64,000 nucleotides of DNA from Panicum virgatum (taxonomy: Eukaryota; Streptophyta; Magnoliopsida; Poales; Poaceae): NCBI RefSeq assembly GCF_016808335.1, contig NC_053149.1, positions 18,758,733-18,822,732 of the forward strand. The letters are read 5' to 3'. Shown here one piece after another: positions 46,166 through 56,812 of this stretch (the first letter of the stretch is position 1; every line of letters begins with the position of its first letter). Below the pieces are notes generated by a model. That model had not been told where the DNA came from. It searched no databases and worked only from the letters and a program-made list of their open reading frames with translations. The position numbers were made by a program, and so were the translations under genes.

Positions 46166-49100
46166 TGTCGCCATGTCAATCGCTGAAAAAATTTACAGGT
46201 AAAATTTATGGGCTGGTAAAAATTACATGCAAAACTTCTAGGTTTGTGTTTTATTTTGGCTACTAAAGTACAACAAAAAAACCCAAAAATAACAAAAAAA
46301 ATGTTACATGCAACATTTTTGGGCTGATAATGAAGTTACAAGTAAAATTTTGTTTCAGAAACCACAATCACTCAAATCCCAATTCCTTTTATATAATTAA
46401 GTCTCAAATCTTATATGCAGCTCTTATATGGCATACAAATGACTCATGTACTTATAATAAGGTCGTCTAATCCATTCCTCGTGATGCTGCTGCTTGTGCG
46501 TATTTGTCCACAACAAAATTTGCTAACTACCAAATGAAACAAAATAAAATCCAATTATAAATGATGAAAAATTATCCAATAGTGCGTCCACCTTTAAAAA
46601 TTCCTTCTCCGCATTCACGTATGTCGATTTATCAAAGGCATTCATGCTTCAGAGAGGTAAGAATTACAAAAGGCACTATTGCAGAATCAAAAATCTCCGC
46701 CCTACTGCCAGGCAATTTTTCAATATGCAAAACACAACCTCCTACTCCCACATCTACCAAGAACTAGACATCCACAGATAAGGTGAAGGCAGTAGCAGGC
46801 TACAAAGAGAGGTTCACAAATGAGAAATAGAATTGCATGGAATACATATACAATGAAAATGTAAAACACATCTAATTCAATAATAATTTTGAATCTATGA
46901 GAACCAAAAAGGAGAATTGATTCAAAATCTTCTATTGACAAACAATACCAAAACCTTATGAAATAAAGGGGTCATGAGCAAATAGGATCGTTCTCCAGGG
47001 GAAAGAATCTTCCATGTGCAGATGTGCCCGATGAAAGGACAGACAATATGAAGAAATGATGAATCTGGAATATCAAAGTGCGATATCTCAAGTTAGCTTC
47101 AATTTTTAGCAGTGGGGATAACAAACAAGGTGCAATGAGAACCAAACCAACATTTGGCCTCAAACTCGGAATCAGATACTCATTGCTCATATAATTAAGG
47201 CTAGGTTTTAATGATGCTGCTTTCAACTCAAATGCACAAGTGCACAACTTGAGAAAAAGAACAGTATATCCCCCGTACCATAGATATCCAATCATGTTCC
47301 TTTTTACAAATAATAATATGGACAATCTCCAAAGCATAGCATTCTGATTAACCTCTTCCAAAGATATATGCTTAAAGAACCAGCATTCAGGAGTTGTATT
47401 TTACCTCTATGAAAGGCAAATGGTAACGACAAATACAAGCCCCGACAGAGACACCTTATCCAACAACTACTACCATGAAAAGTAATTTCTTCTATTCATC
47501 TGACTGTTCCAACAAGTTCATCCATTCTGCAACAAGTAAGCAGGGATAAGTAATTGTTTGTAGCTTTCCTTTTCTATCAGCTGAAGTATAAACAAAAATT
47601 CCCCAAAATAACAAACAAATAAAAAAGTTTCTATATTTTTTTTGGCTGACAACAAAGTTACAAATAAAATTCTGCTAGCCGAATGAGCCTATTTATCTTA
47701 TCAGCCTTGACTTTAGTTAACTATTTACCGTAGTTGCATAAAGATACTTTACTCTTTAAAGTTTAAATCTATGAAGTCAGAGATAAACAAAATACATGAG
47801 AAATGATAATGTTGAGTGACAACAAATATGATACATGAGAATAAAACACAGTACAACAACTCAAAGCAACAAATATAAAGGTAGCTTTCAAGTAGATAGG
47901 TTATTTTTTTCATATAAAAAATAAGATAATCAGCTCAGCCGATGAAAAAAATTCTTCAGCATCTCCAAGTGATTGATCATGTCAGCTAGGGTTGGAGCAT
48001 AGTTAGGGCCATCAGGGACCTTCCGTGTAATGGATAACTGAGCTTGAAATTTAAGTAATTTGCCCCCAAATTAAATGTTGGCAGGGAAGCTCCACAACTA
48101 TGGTCAGCAAAAACACTAACAACAATCATGGTCAAAGCATGAAGTACATACTAATGACTAGGCACTGAGTGCAGAGTGCAGACCCATAAGAGCAACACAG
48201 AAAAGTAAAAAAAAAAAGAAGCATGTGTTTACTCAATAATATAAAAGAGTAAGACACAAGAAAGTATAATTTGCACTAATCTTGTTCCAAAAAGTTACAC
48301 AAACTTCTAGAATATTAAATTACTTTTCTATGAGAGTAACTAAGCTCGTAACTACTGACCGCTATTTTTTGCAAGGTATTATGGGGTCAATAACAAAAAA
48401 TGCACATTTACTGGACTGTTGTGACTCTCTTTGTATGATTACTTAGTAATATAACAACGCTTCATAAGAGTAATTTGAAATCATGCAAAATATGTCAAAG
48501 TCCTTGTGTCACAAAACAAATACATGAAGAATGCAAGTTTTAATTGTCTATTAGACTAAAAGCAAGCAGAAATGCATTTTTTAACAAAATATATTCTGTA
48601 AAAAATATACAGCTATAATATGGCATAATTTCAGTACTAATTGTTTGTGATTTTGCATTTAAACTTGGTAAGCACATATTTGCTATCCTAGAATAAAACT
48701 AAGTTCTACCATACTAAAAATTTTTGAATTCTAAACAGTGTAATATTCGTATATGCCTATACATTTTTCCAAGGGGTTGGGAGCATCTGACACTTGGTAC
48801 TCCCTTCCCAATCAAGGAAAGAGTGAAAAGCACTTCACAAAGATTAAAAAAAGCCCTGAATAATGGAGGCATGGAGCACAAAAAATACAGGAAGCCAAAA
48901 AGGATGCAGGATATGGCGCACCGGAATAATCGAGAGATTCATGCTTCCACCCTGGTGGAAATAAGTAACTACTAAAATTGCAAAGATGCTTAACTTTCTC
49001 TTTGTCGCTAGCAAACATGCATGACAAGAGAAGTGGCGAGTATGGAAGTGGACACCTGAAAGGACACATAAATTAAAAATTGACTTTCAAACACACAAAA

Positions 49101-49655
49101 CACTAATTGATCAGATGGCCACCCACAAGAAAGAGAAACAGGGAGATCATACCATTGTTTCTACATACATCTGATGCATAGCAACAGTTCCGGTACATCT
49201 GATCCTCACCCCCAGCCCCCGACATCCAAAGCCATCATGATTACCACTACTATGAACCCATTTGTAGCAAACATCTGCAGCTGGCCTCAGCTACACGGAG
49301 ACAAGTACAGAATATAAAAGGACAACTAGAGAACTACAGGTCAAGACAAGAACGAAAAAAAAATCCCCACCACCTGAGGCAAGCACCTTTGACTAGGCTC
49401 TCCAAATCCAAAATCCGCAACGAAATGGAGCCAAAACTACTCCAAATCGACGACATATGCATCTCAAATCGATTGCCAAATAGACATTCACTAGCAGAGG
49501 ATCTAAAAATCTAATCACTGGCTACTCAAATATGAGTGCCCAGACCAAATCTAACATAGTTAGATTAACATTTCACCAGATCGAATTGTACCATCACAAA
49601 AATGGAATCCACAGTCAACAATAAGGAAGAAATCACGGGCGTTCTTATTTCTTAC
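46166..49655. other. 3.5-kb AT-rich non-coding stretch
   Basis: No gene recognised on either strand. On the minus strand it lies downstream of the ATP synthase beta fragment, but no further exons of that gene (Walker A, DELSEED-type motif) were found. It may be a decayed transposon body or a non-coding transcript unit. Confidence 0.4.
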
Positions 49656-49830
49656 AGTGACGGGGGAGCCGGTGTCGAGGACGTGCTGGCCGCGAATGAG
49701 CTCCTTTATCCTGTCGATTCGATTGTGTGCATCATTTTCTTGCCAAAGGTGATGCGCCAGTTCGAGACCTGGAGCACAAAGAGGATAGGAAGGACCTCAC
49801 GTCGAATCGCGGACCACGGCGGCGCCCAAT

Positions 49831-49834
<4 letters not shown>
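49656..49834 (-). pseudogene. Decayed fragment of mitochondrial ATP synthase beta subunit gene
   Basis: On the minus strand, shifting frames align in order with the N-terminal beta-barrel part of the nuclear-encoded beta subunit. QVLGAAVVR matches QVIGAVVDVR. VLQVSNWRITFGKKMMHTI matches the VLEVAQHLGENMVRTI region. LIRGQHVLDTGSPVTV matches LVRGQRVLNTGSPITV. At least two indels shift the frame (near 49715 and 49810), and about 15 codons are missing between them. The last codon stands before GTAAG (49655-49651), a possible surviving splice donor. No nucleotide-binding part is present, so the piece is non-functional and was probably carried here by a transposon. Confidence 0.65.

Positions 49835-49882
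<48 letters not shown>
49835..49882. repeat. (GA)24 microsatellite
   Basis: A perfect GA run of 48 bases that directly abuts the ATP synthase beta fragment. On the minus strand it would read as a CT tract just upstream of that fragment. Confidence 0.95.
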
Positions 49883-49885
<3 letters not shown>

Positions 49886-50773
49886 CTCGGAGGCAGGAAG
49901 AGGTGGATCCAAGGAGGGAGGAGACTAGCCGGCGGTGGGACACAATGGCCAAAAAAAAATTTGCCGGAGAAATGGTGCAGACCTGGGGTTAGACATTGCT
50001 CTGCTTTGCAGCATCTTCGCGGAAGACCAAAGCGGCTGACCCAGAGAGCTAAACGGGCGGCTGGACTAAACAGCAGACCCGATAGCGAGTAACGGTGACA
50101 TAAAGTACAAAAAAGCATATCCGATAGATAATTTAGACGGGGTTTGTTTCGCTCCATCCATCACAGATCCGACGCTCCGGCACGTCGATTGATAGAAAAG
50201 CAATTTTTCAATCGATTGAAGAGGAGTAAATCTCGAAAATAAAATATATTATGTATGAACATATATTTTTTAATTTTGACGCCTCGTACTTATATGAAAT
50301 ATTTTTTGAATGAATATTTTTTAAAATTTTAACTGGTAATGGTAATTCCAGTCACTGTGCGTGAATATTCTTAGATTTTTAGAAGATCTAGATTAGTGTT
50401 TAATGTATATAGTAGTAGAAGTTAATAATCTTCTTTCTTTTGTTTATTCTTCAATCTTTGATTCCAAAAGCTCCATACATACATGCATACGACTCCTGCA
50501 TCTTTTTCCCATCACGTGTCCGTGCATTGGGTTTGCAAATTCACTATTGAAGTTGGCAAGGTACAATCTTCTGCCTTATGCTCACCACCCTCTACGCTAC
50601 GGTCGTCATCACCATGCATTTCGGAATCCGACACGCTTTAACTTTTTTCTCTCCTTTATTTGATCATAGTTATTCCACGTAAGCTGATACTATAAAATTG
50701 TGCTTCTCCATCGCGATTCCAATGATTTTTCATGATTGTTGTCATGCTCTCCAAATTGCACAATAATGACCTA
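49883..50773. other. Intergenic stretch, nothing recognised
   Basis: GC-rich to about 50070 and AT-rich after. The short phrase TCAATCGATTGA near 50208 is palindromic. No gene or clear transposon end. Confidence 0.4.
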
Positions 50774-50786
50774 TTTTGTAAGATTT

Positions 50787-52698
50787 TTTTTAAAACGAAC
50801 CAGGCAGGAGAGCTGCCGATTATATTAAAAAGAGGAACAACACCCAGACTGGGCACCACAACAAACACAACGATGCCACCACCGGCCAAAACGACCGTAC
50901 AACTCCTCTCAAACTCAACTCAAACAACAACCGGTTGGAATGGAACATCAACACAGTTGCGCAACTCAACTCGACTCCATACAAAACCACCACTCCATAC
51001 CACCGCCCAAGAAGAAGCTGACAAGCGGCCCACCTAGCGAGCGTCGTCGTCCCCGACGATGTCCCACGCCAACCAGCCGCTGCCAAGTAGGACCAGTCGC
51101 CGCAGTCCGTTGCAAGCCAAGTATCCACCACGACTCCTCCACCATGCCGCTGTTGTCTTTAGGTCACACACACACGATCGCCGATCTCCCAACTCCGGCC
51201 GTACGTTAGCAGAAGCAAGCAGAGAAGCCCACCGCACCCCACCGACAGAGCCACTACCATGCAGGGCCCCTCGCCGAAGTACCGCTGCCGCACCACGCAC
51301 CCCAAACATCCGAAACACCGCGCTGGATCCTGGAACTCCGAGACAACTCCTCACCCAGGTCGGATTGGGACATCGACCCAGACCACAACTCAAGCGCGTG
51401 GGGGCCTCGCCACATCCACAGCCGCACACCACTCCTCGGACACCACCTTAAAGCGCACGGGGGCCTCGCCACTCCCGCCGCTGGACTCTCCAGGGATCCG
51501 GACTTGCTTCGCCATTGAGGGTGACATAGTACTACCAGGCCACTCCAAAACCTCACCTTCGTCGTGCCACCGCTGAAATCTCCGCTGCACCACCTGCGCG
51601 GACAGAAAGCCTCCAGAGACACGGCTCATCCCCACAGCCCAGGTCGGATTGGGACATCGACCCAGGCCCCAACTCCCTCTGTCCGGTCGGATTGGGTCGT
51701 CGACCAGAGCCTCTGCACATCCTGCCCGGTCGGATTGGGTCCTCGACGCGAGCCGTACCAACACAAGCAACGGCCAAAAAATTTAAAAGAAAAGAAGAAA
51801 GGAAGATAGAACACCCTGTCGATGGCCGTTGCCGCCATCCGGATTTGCCTAGCGTCGCCTTCAAGAAGGTCGTGTCGCCGAAGCATCGCCGACGCCAGCC
51901 CACAGTGGGTTAGGTTTTCACCCGCAACATCCGGAATGGATAGGCGGAGAGGTGTAAAAGGACGCCTCCAAGGAGGGAGTGGCGTCCACAGACGTCGCCG
52001 TCCAAGCTTTCGCCAGCACCTCGGACAAGCCCTAGAGAAACGGCAGCAGGCCAGAAAGCGACCGCCGACCGGCCGCAGAAGCCGCCGCACCCCAAGCCGC
52101 GCGCAGCCGTGGAAGCCGCCGTAGCCGCGCCCCACCGGCCGCCCCGGCCGCGGACGCCGCTGCAACTGCGCCCCAGGCTCCCGCAGCCGCAGGGGCTGCT
52201 GCAGACGCCGCCGACACCGTGCCCAGGCCGCGACGGGCGCCGTCGCAGCGCCCAGGCCGCCGCTGCCGTGCCCCGCCTGCACCCCGGCCGCAGCAGGCGC
52301 CGCCGCCGTACCCAGGCCGCCGATGTCGCGTCCCGCCGCGCCCATGCCGCCACCGACGCCGCACCCCACCGCGCCGAGGCACTGGGAGAGCAGATCCGGC
52401 CGTCGAGGGCGTGGATCCGGTCGCCCGCGAGGTGGATCCGGCCGCAGGGCGCCGAGGGCAACCGCCGCCGCCAAGGACGGGCCAACCACCGAGAGGGGGG
52501 AGGAGGAGAGAAGGAGTGGGGTTGGGGCCCCGCCGCCGCCTTCATCACGGCTGCGCGGACTTTCGGCTGCCATTCGGGCGGCGGCGAGATAGTGGAGCGG
52601 TCCTGGGGAGTGGCGGCGGCGCTAGGGGTGAGGTTCCGCCCGAGCCGCCCCTAGGCGGAGCAACGCGAGGGACGCGGAGTTGTCTGCAATCGTGCTTT
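50787..52698 (-). mobile_element. LINE-like retroposon without ORFs, flanked by 13-bp duplications
   Basis: TTTTGTAAGATTT lies at 50774-50786 and again at 52699-52711, a good target-primed duplication. On the minus strand the element ends AATATAATCGGCAGCTCTCC then TGCCTGGTTCG and a short A-rich tail, a phrase typical of the 3' end of grass L1 elements. Its 5' two-thirds (52698 to about 51620) are very GC-rich. No reverse transcriptase or endonuclease is present, so it is internally deleted or a chimeric retroposon. A 315-codon open frame on the minus strand has no known domain and is likely a product of GC bias. Confidence 0.7.
51361..51750. repeat. Dispersed repeats of GGTCGGATTGGG in the retroposon
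   Basis: CGGATTGGGACATCGACCCAG occurs near 51361 and 51648, and the variants CGGATTGGGTCGTCGAC and CGGATTGGGTCCTCGAC near 51687 and 51729. The last three are about 40 bp apart, like a small minisatellite. Confidence 0.75.
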
Positions 52699-52711
52699 TT
52701 TTGTAAGATTT

Positions 52712-53674
52712 CAAATCCTTCTAAAATGGCTTTAGCTTTGGCTTCAATGGTAAAACCAATTTTAGTCAAATTTATGTTATAAAAATATTTAGCAAATTGG
52801 TATCTTGATGGCAATATAGTAATTCTAAGAACACTTTAGAGCTCAAGGAGCAAGGAGAAGTCGGTGAGGCCACTTTTTAGCTCCTCTCTAGCAGGCCTGC
52901 AGCACAAAGGAGCAAGGACAGCTGCACACGCAGTACGTCCAGCACATCAGCACAGGCAGTTGGGTACTGTACTATGCACGTTGCACTGCATCTAGTAGGC
53001 AGCAACCAGCAGGATAAAAAGTTTTTAACCAGCAGGAGGGCGAGCAGCGACGCATAGGCGCGTGCGCGTCCGCGCCCCGTACGATGGCAGCCTGGCAGGC
53101 GAGCGGCAGCGGGGCGGCGGCGGCGGAGGCGGCCAGTGGGCCAAGAGCGTCGCGCGTGTAGCGATTTGGGCACCGCTGTTATGCGAATGCCCTCTATGGG
53201 CTCTGGTGATGTGTAGTGATTCGTATTTTTTTGATTTAGAACAAAATTTCTATGATTTTTATACTGTTTAAATAAGATTTTAGTATTTTAAAATGTATGT
53301 TTATTCTAGAAAAAATATTTGATTTTCTTAAAAATATAATTTTATAACTTTTTTGAAGTCTAATGGATCTCCCTGAACAATCTAGAAAGTTCAGTTTACC
53401 TCTTTTATGGCTAACGTGGTGCCACATAGGACAACTGGTGCGGCGCCACGTCAGCCAAAACCGTTTTAAAAACCGTCTAAAGAGGTAAATTGTCTGGTTT
53501 TAATAGTTCGAGGGGCACAAATATTCGGTTTTCAGGTTGAAGGAGGTAAATCGAATAATGTCAATAGTTGAGAGAGGCCGGGAGGACTTTTTCCTAATTT
53601 GAGAGGCATGTTACGTCTTGGGCCTATTGAAGATGTTGGGCCAAGTTATTTGGCCTATCCCATATATAAATTAA
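52712..53674. other. Spacer between retroposon and GRF transposon
   Basis: No gene recognised. There is a GC-rich patch at 53050-53160, then AT-rich DNA up to the transposon end. Confidence 0.4.
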
Positions 53675-54083
53675 AGCGGTTTTTTCTTTTTTATATTTAA
53701 AAAAAATTAAAATTTCAAAAATATATGTCGGTTTTGGAAAATTTCAAAAATATACCCCGGTCGCCCTATGGGGGGCGACAGGGCTCAAATGTAATTTTTT
53801 TTTCTTCAAATTTGCAACGAAGTCTCTGGAGAAAAAAAAAAGAGGGGGGCCTGTCGCCCCCCCAGCGGGCGACAGGCCAGTGGGCCCGCCAGGGGGGCCG
53901 GTCGCCCCTCCTGCGGGCAACAGGGGGGCCTGTCGCCCCCCCCCCCCACGGGCGACCGGGTCAGGCCGCCTATATAAGGCCTCCCCATCATTCCCTCCTC
54001 TCATTTGACCTCAAAAAATCCAAAAAAATCCAGAAAAAAGAGAGGGGTGAGAAGAAGGGAAGCGGCGAAGCTCTGCCGAATTT
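53675..54083 (+). repeat. Left terminal inverted repeat with GTCGCCC palindromes
   Basis: Matches 57584-57385 and then 56920-56813 in inverse order, to the phrase AAGCTCTGCCGAATT. Between 53755 and 53965 it contains at least four short palindromes with arms GTCGCCC and GGGCGAC, such as CCTGTCGCCC...GGGCGACAGG. Confidence 0.85.
53971..53979 (+). promoter_or_regulatory. TATA box inside the left inverted repeat
   Basis: TATATAAGG, preceded by GGCCGCC. It would drive the first GRF ORF, with a leader from about 54000 and an intron before the start at 54400. Confidence 0.6.
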
Positions 54084-54399
54084 CACACTTGTGATCTACC
54101 GGTAATTTTCGTATAAATTCGTTGATATTGTATAACAATTTAATTTAATTAGCAGATTACCTGAATTAGATTTGGTGCTTTAGAACACTGGTTTAGTATT
54201 ACAATTTGAGTACTATTACAGACTTTTTCAAATAAAATAATTATACATTAGAATAGAATTATGGTAGTACCTTATTGATATTGCAGTATAAGACAATAGA
54301 ATTATAACAGTACATATATTTTCACGCATCGATTTGGTATACGATATGTGCATTGCTTAAATTATGGTTTGTTATTTGGCGCACCACACTATAGCGCCA

Positions 54400-54989
54400 A
54401 TGTCTTCGTCAGGATCAACCTACATTCCGTGGAGCAAGTGTAAAGCCACCGTACCCAAAGGAATTGATGTGCCAATGTGCTTCTGCGGTTCGTTATGCAA
54501 GTTCATGCAATCTGAGGTTTTAGGAGATGACTACGGCATGAGGTTCTTTATGTGTGAGAACTACGAATATGATCCACCTAAGCGATATGGCAAAGATCGG
54601 GCCAATGTAGCAGGACAACATACGCTATTTTTCTATATGACCTAACATTGAGTTATGATTCTAACTTGTGTTGGACAAAGTCTCCTCCGCCTCTTTGTGA
54701 TTTTATGCAGTGGTTCGACACCGTGCAGTCGCAGCAGGCAAAGGACATTGTGGAACAAAAAGCAAGATGGGCTGCAGAACGTTGGCGCCGAATGAAGCAC
54801 GAGGAACAGCAAGAGGAGAAGCGCAACAAAAAGCAAGAAGAGATCCGCAAGAGGATGGAGGAGGTGGATCGTAAGGCGGCGGCCGAACGTGAAGCTGACA
54901 GGGAGAGAAAGCGAGAGAGGGCACGCCGTGCGAAGGAAGCCGGGCCCGAAGCAATTAGGAAGGGCAAATATCCTAGGTGCACTCAGTAG
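54400..54989 (+). CDS. GRF-type zinc-finger protein of the transposon
   Basis: Two exons, 54400-54606 and 54681-54989, joined by a GT-AG intron of 74 nt, give 171 residues. The zinc finger is at about 27-52 (CFCGSLC, then GMRFFMC), with GMRFF at the place of the name-giving GRF. A long charged coiled coil (about 95-155, rich in Glu, Arg and Lys, RWRRMKHEEQQEEKRNKK) follows. GRF fingers bind single-stranded nucleic acid or act as protein contacts in other proteins; here the role is unknown. The start at 54400 (MSSSGS) matches the usual opening of related grass proteins as I recall them. A more upstream in-frame ATG at 54364 is less likely. Confidence 0.8.
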
Positions 54990-55775
54990 AGTAGTACCAT
55001 ATAATCCCGGCATTTTACATTCCATAAGGCATGGTAGGTTTAGATTCAACAAGAAATTATCTTGTCGCGTGCACATGCCACTGCAATTAGTTGTTTATGT
55101 TTTAAGTTGAGAGCTTAACTCTGTGTGTTGTAGCATTTACCATTAATTTGCAGTTGTAGCCGGGAGTCTATAAAATCTTTGAGCTTTTCCTTTATATTTT
55201 CGGAGCTTTTCATGTCAATAGAATACTAAAAAACACACATTAATATAACGATAAGAATTAAGAACTAAGAAATACATCAGGGTCTGCTGCTAAAAAGCTC
55301 GAATAGCTCAAAATAGGAACCATAGTGTATCTAGCTGCGAGTACGAGATCACAGGTTGCCACTGCTCAGCACGGCGATCACGGGTTTCCCAAATGTCGCA
55401 TTGTTTGCCCAGACATACGTGACAAAAGACGACAACCCAATAGCAGTGCTCTTCCAACATTTCAAAAAGATGTGACAAGACGGCAACCACACCAGCTCAC
55501 CTTCAAAGCAGTCTCTCTGGCGAGGACGACGGACCTGTCATTCTACAGCGAAAGTCTGTGGCGTGTAGTGGGGAAGGCGGCATCTAGGCGCGATCGACCG
55601 AGCGGCAGTAATGCAGTGCTGTGAGTCTGCATGCACAGAGATGCATCGAGTAGTCATTTCGAGAATCGAATCTAGCCTTTTTAGTGTTAGGTCAGCTAGC
55701 CTGTTCACTGTGTTGTCATGTAGGTTTTTTAGGTGCATTTACACTCCACACTCCGGGTATCAGACCTTTGTGCGC
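54990..55775. other. Spacer between the two GRF ORFs
   Basis: Holds the 3' region of the first ORF and the promoter region of the second. Nothing else recognised. Confidence 0.4.
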
Positions 55776-55790
55776 CTATAAATACTCCCA
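55776..55790 (+). promoter_or_regulatory. TATA box of the second GRF ORF
   Basis: GCGCCTATAAATACT stands about 60 bases before the ATG at 55842 and is followed by an A/C-rich leader, typical of a plant core promoter. Confidence 0.65.
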
Positions 55791-55841
55791 AGTTTGTGAA
55801 CTCCCAGCACAACTCAAACATCAAACCTCATTGTATAATCA

Positions 55842-56423
55842 ATGTCTGGAGGTGGGTCTAGCGGGAAGAATTACTATGGTTTTGGGAAAGGAAAAGGGGG
55901 AAGAAAGGGAGACCCCGGAGGGGCCTCTTGGACCTGATTCCTTTTCGGAACCAGTGTTTGAGTTTCCGCCACAGCACAAGAGTGAATTTACCAATGAAAC
56001 TCCTCTTCGATAATACGATAACCGTAGAGAACCGTGGCCAAAATGCAGACATGGTGAGGACTGCTTAGTGCAGATGTGCACCGACGGGATGGATGGCGGT
56101 CGGCGTTTCTTTAAATGTCCACACGCATGGGTAATACTCGGTTGTTTCATTTCTTTATCTTCAATGAGACACCTTACATGGAATTTGTTTTGCAGTCTTC
56201 CGATACTCCAGAAAACTGTGGTTTTACTAGGTGGGTAGATTCTGCACCAATTGATTCTGTTCAGGAGTTCATCGAGTACCTCCAGATAAAGATCTTTGAT
56301 CTGGAATGCAAGGTGAACCATTATGAGGAAGTGAGCGAGGCTAACAAAGACGACGAAGTTGATGATACCAGCAATGCAGCCGGTTCACAGGATGAACCAT
56401 GCACTATTCCTTACTGCAACTGA
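55842..56423 (+). pseudogene. Second GRF-type zinc-finger ORF, broken
   Basis: It starts MSGGGSSGKNYYGFGKGKGG at 55842 but stops at 55935. Related sequence goes on in other frames: SEPVFEFPPQHKSEF, then CRHGEDCLVQMC and GGRRFFKCPHAW (about 56042-56130). A GT-AG intron at 56131-56195 follows, then ENCGFTRWVD and an acidic tail to the stop at 56421. The GRF signature GRRFFKC is clear. At least two frame changes or stops lie before the finger, so the gene is not functional as it stands. It is a different protein from the first GRF ORF, not a duplicate. Confidence 0.75.
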
Positions 56424-56812
56424 CCTTGTCACAAGAAGAAGGGCCATGCGTCTCCGGCACCACCGCCTGCACCACCTGCAATGGGTGGATACTGTGGAGA
56501 AGGCTCAACGCAGTTTGCTACGTGGGGGTACGGCTACTAGGACTACCCTAGTGCTAGTGACATGCTGCATCATTGTGTTTATTCTGTTTTTTTAAATTAC
56601 CTAAGGCATGTTAGGTTAGTCCGGAATCTGTTTACCGTAGTTTGCAACGGGTTCTGACATGCCACTGCATGTGTGATGTGTGTTTCATTATCGTTGTATT
56701 ATGATGTAAAATTTGGTGGTTCACATTACGTAATGCATTTCTTAGTTCTTATTTCTTATCGTTATATTAATTACATGTGTGCTTTTAAGTTACCTGTAGA
56801 TCAGGAGTACGC

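Noticed and set aside
51626..52573. 315-codon minus-strand frame in the retroposon
   Set aside because: Biased Gly/Ala/Arg composition and no domain. It lies inside a retroposed non-coding element.
54703..55076. Minus-strand open frames over the first GRF gene
   Set aside because: Complement of the charged coiled-coil region, with no domain. The plus-strand zinc finger and splice sites decide the strand.
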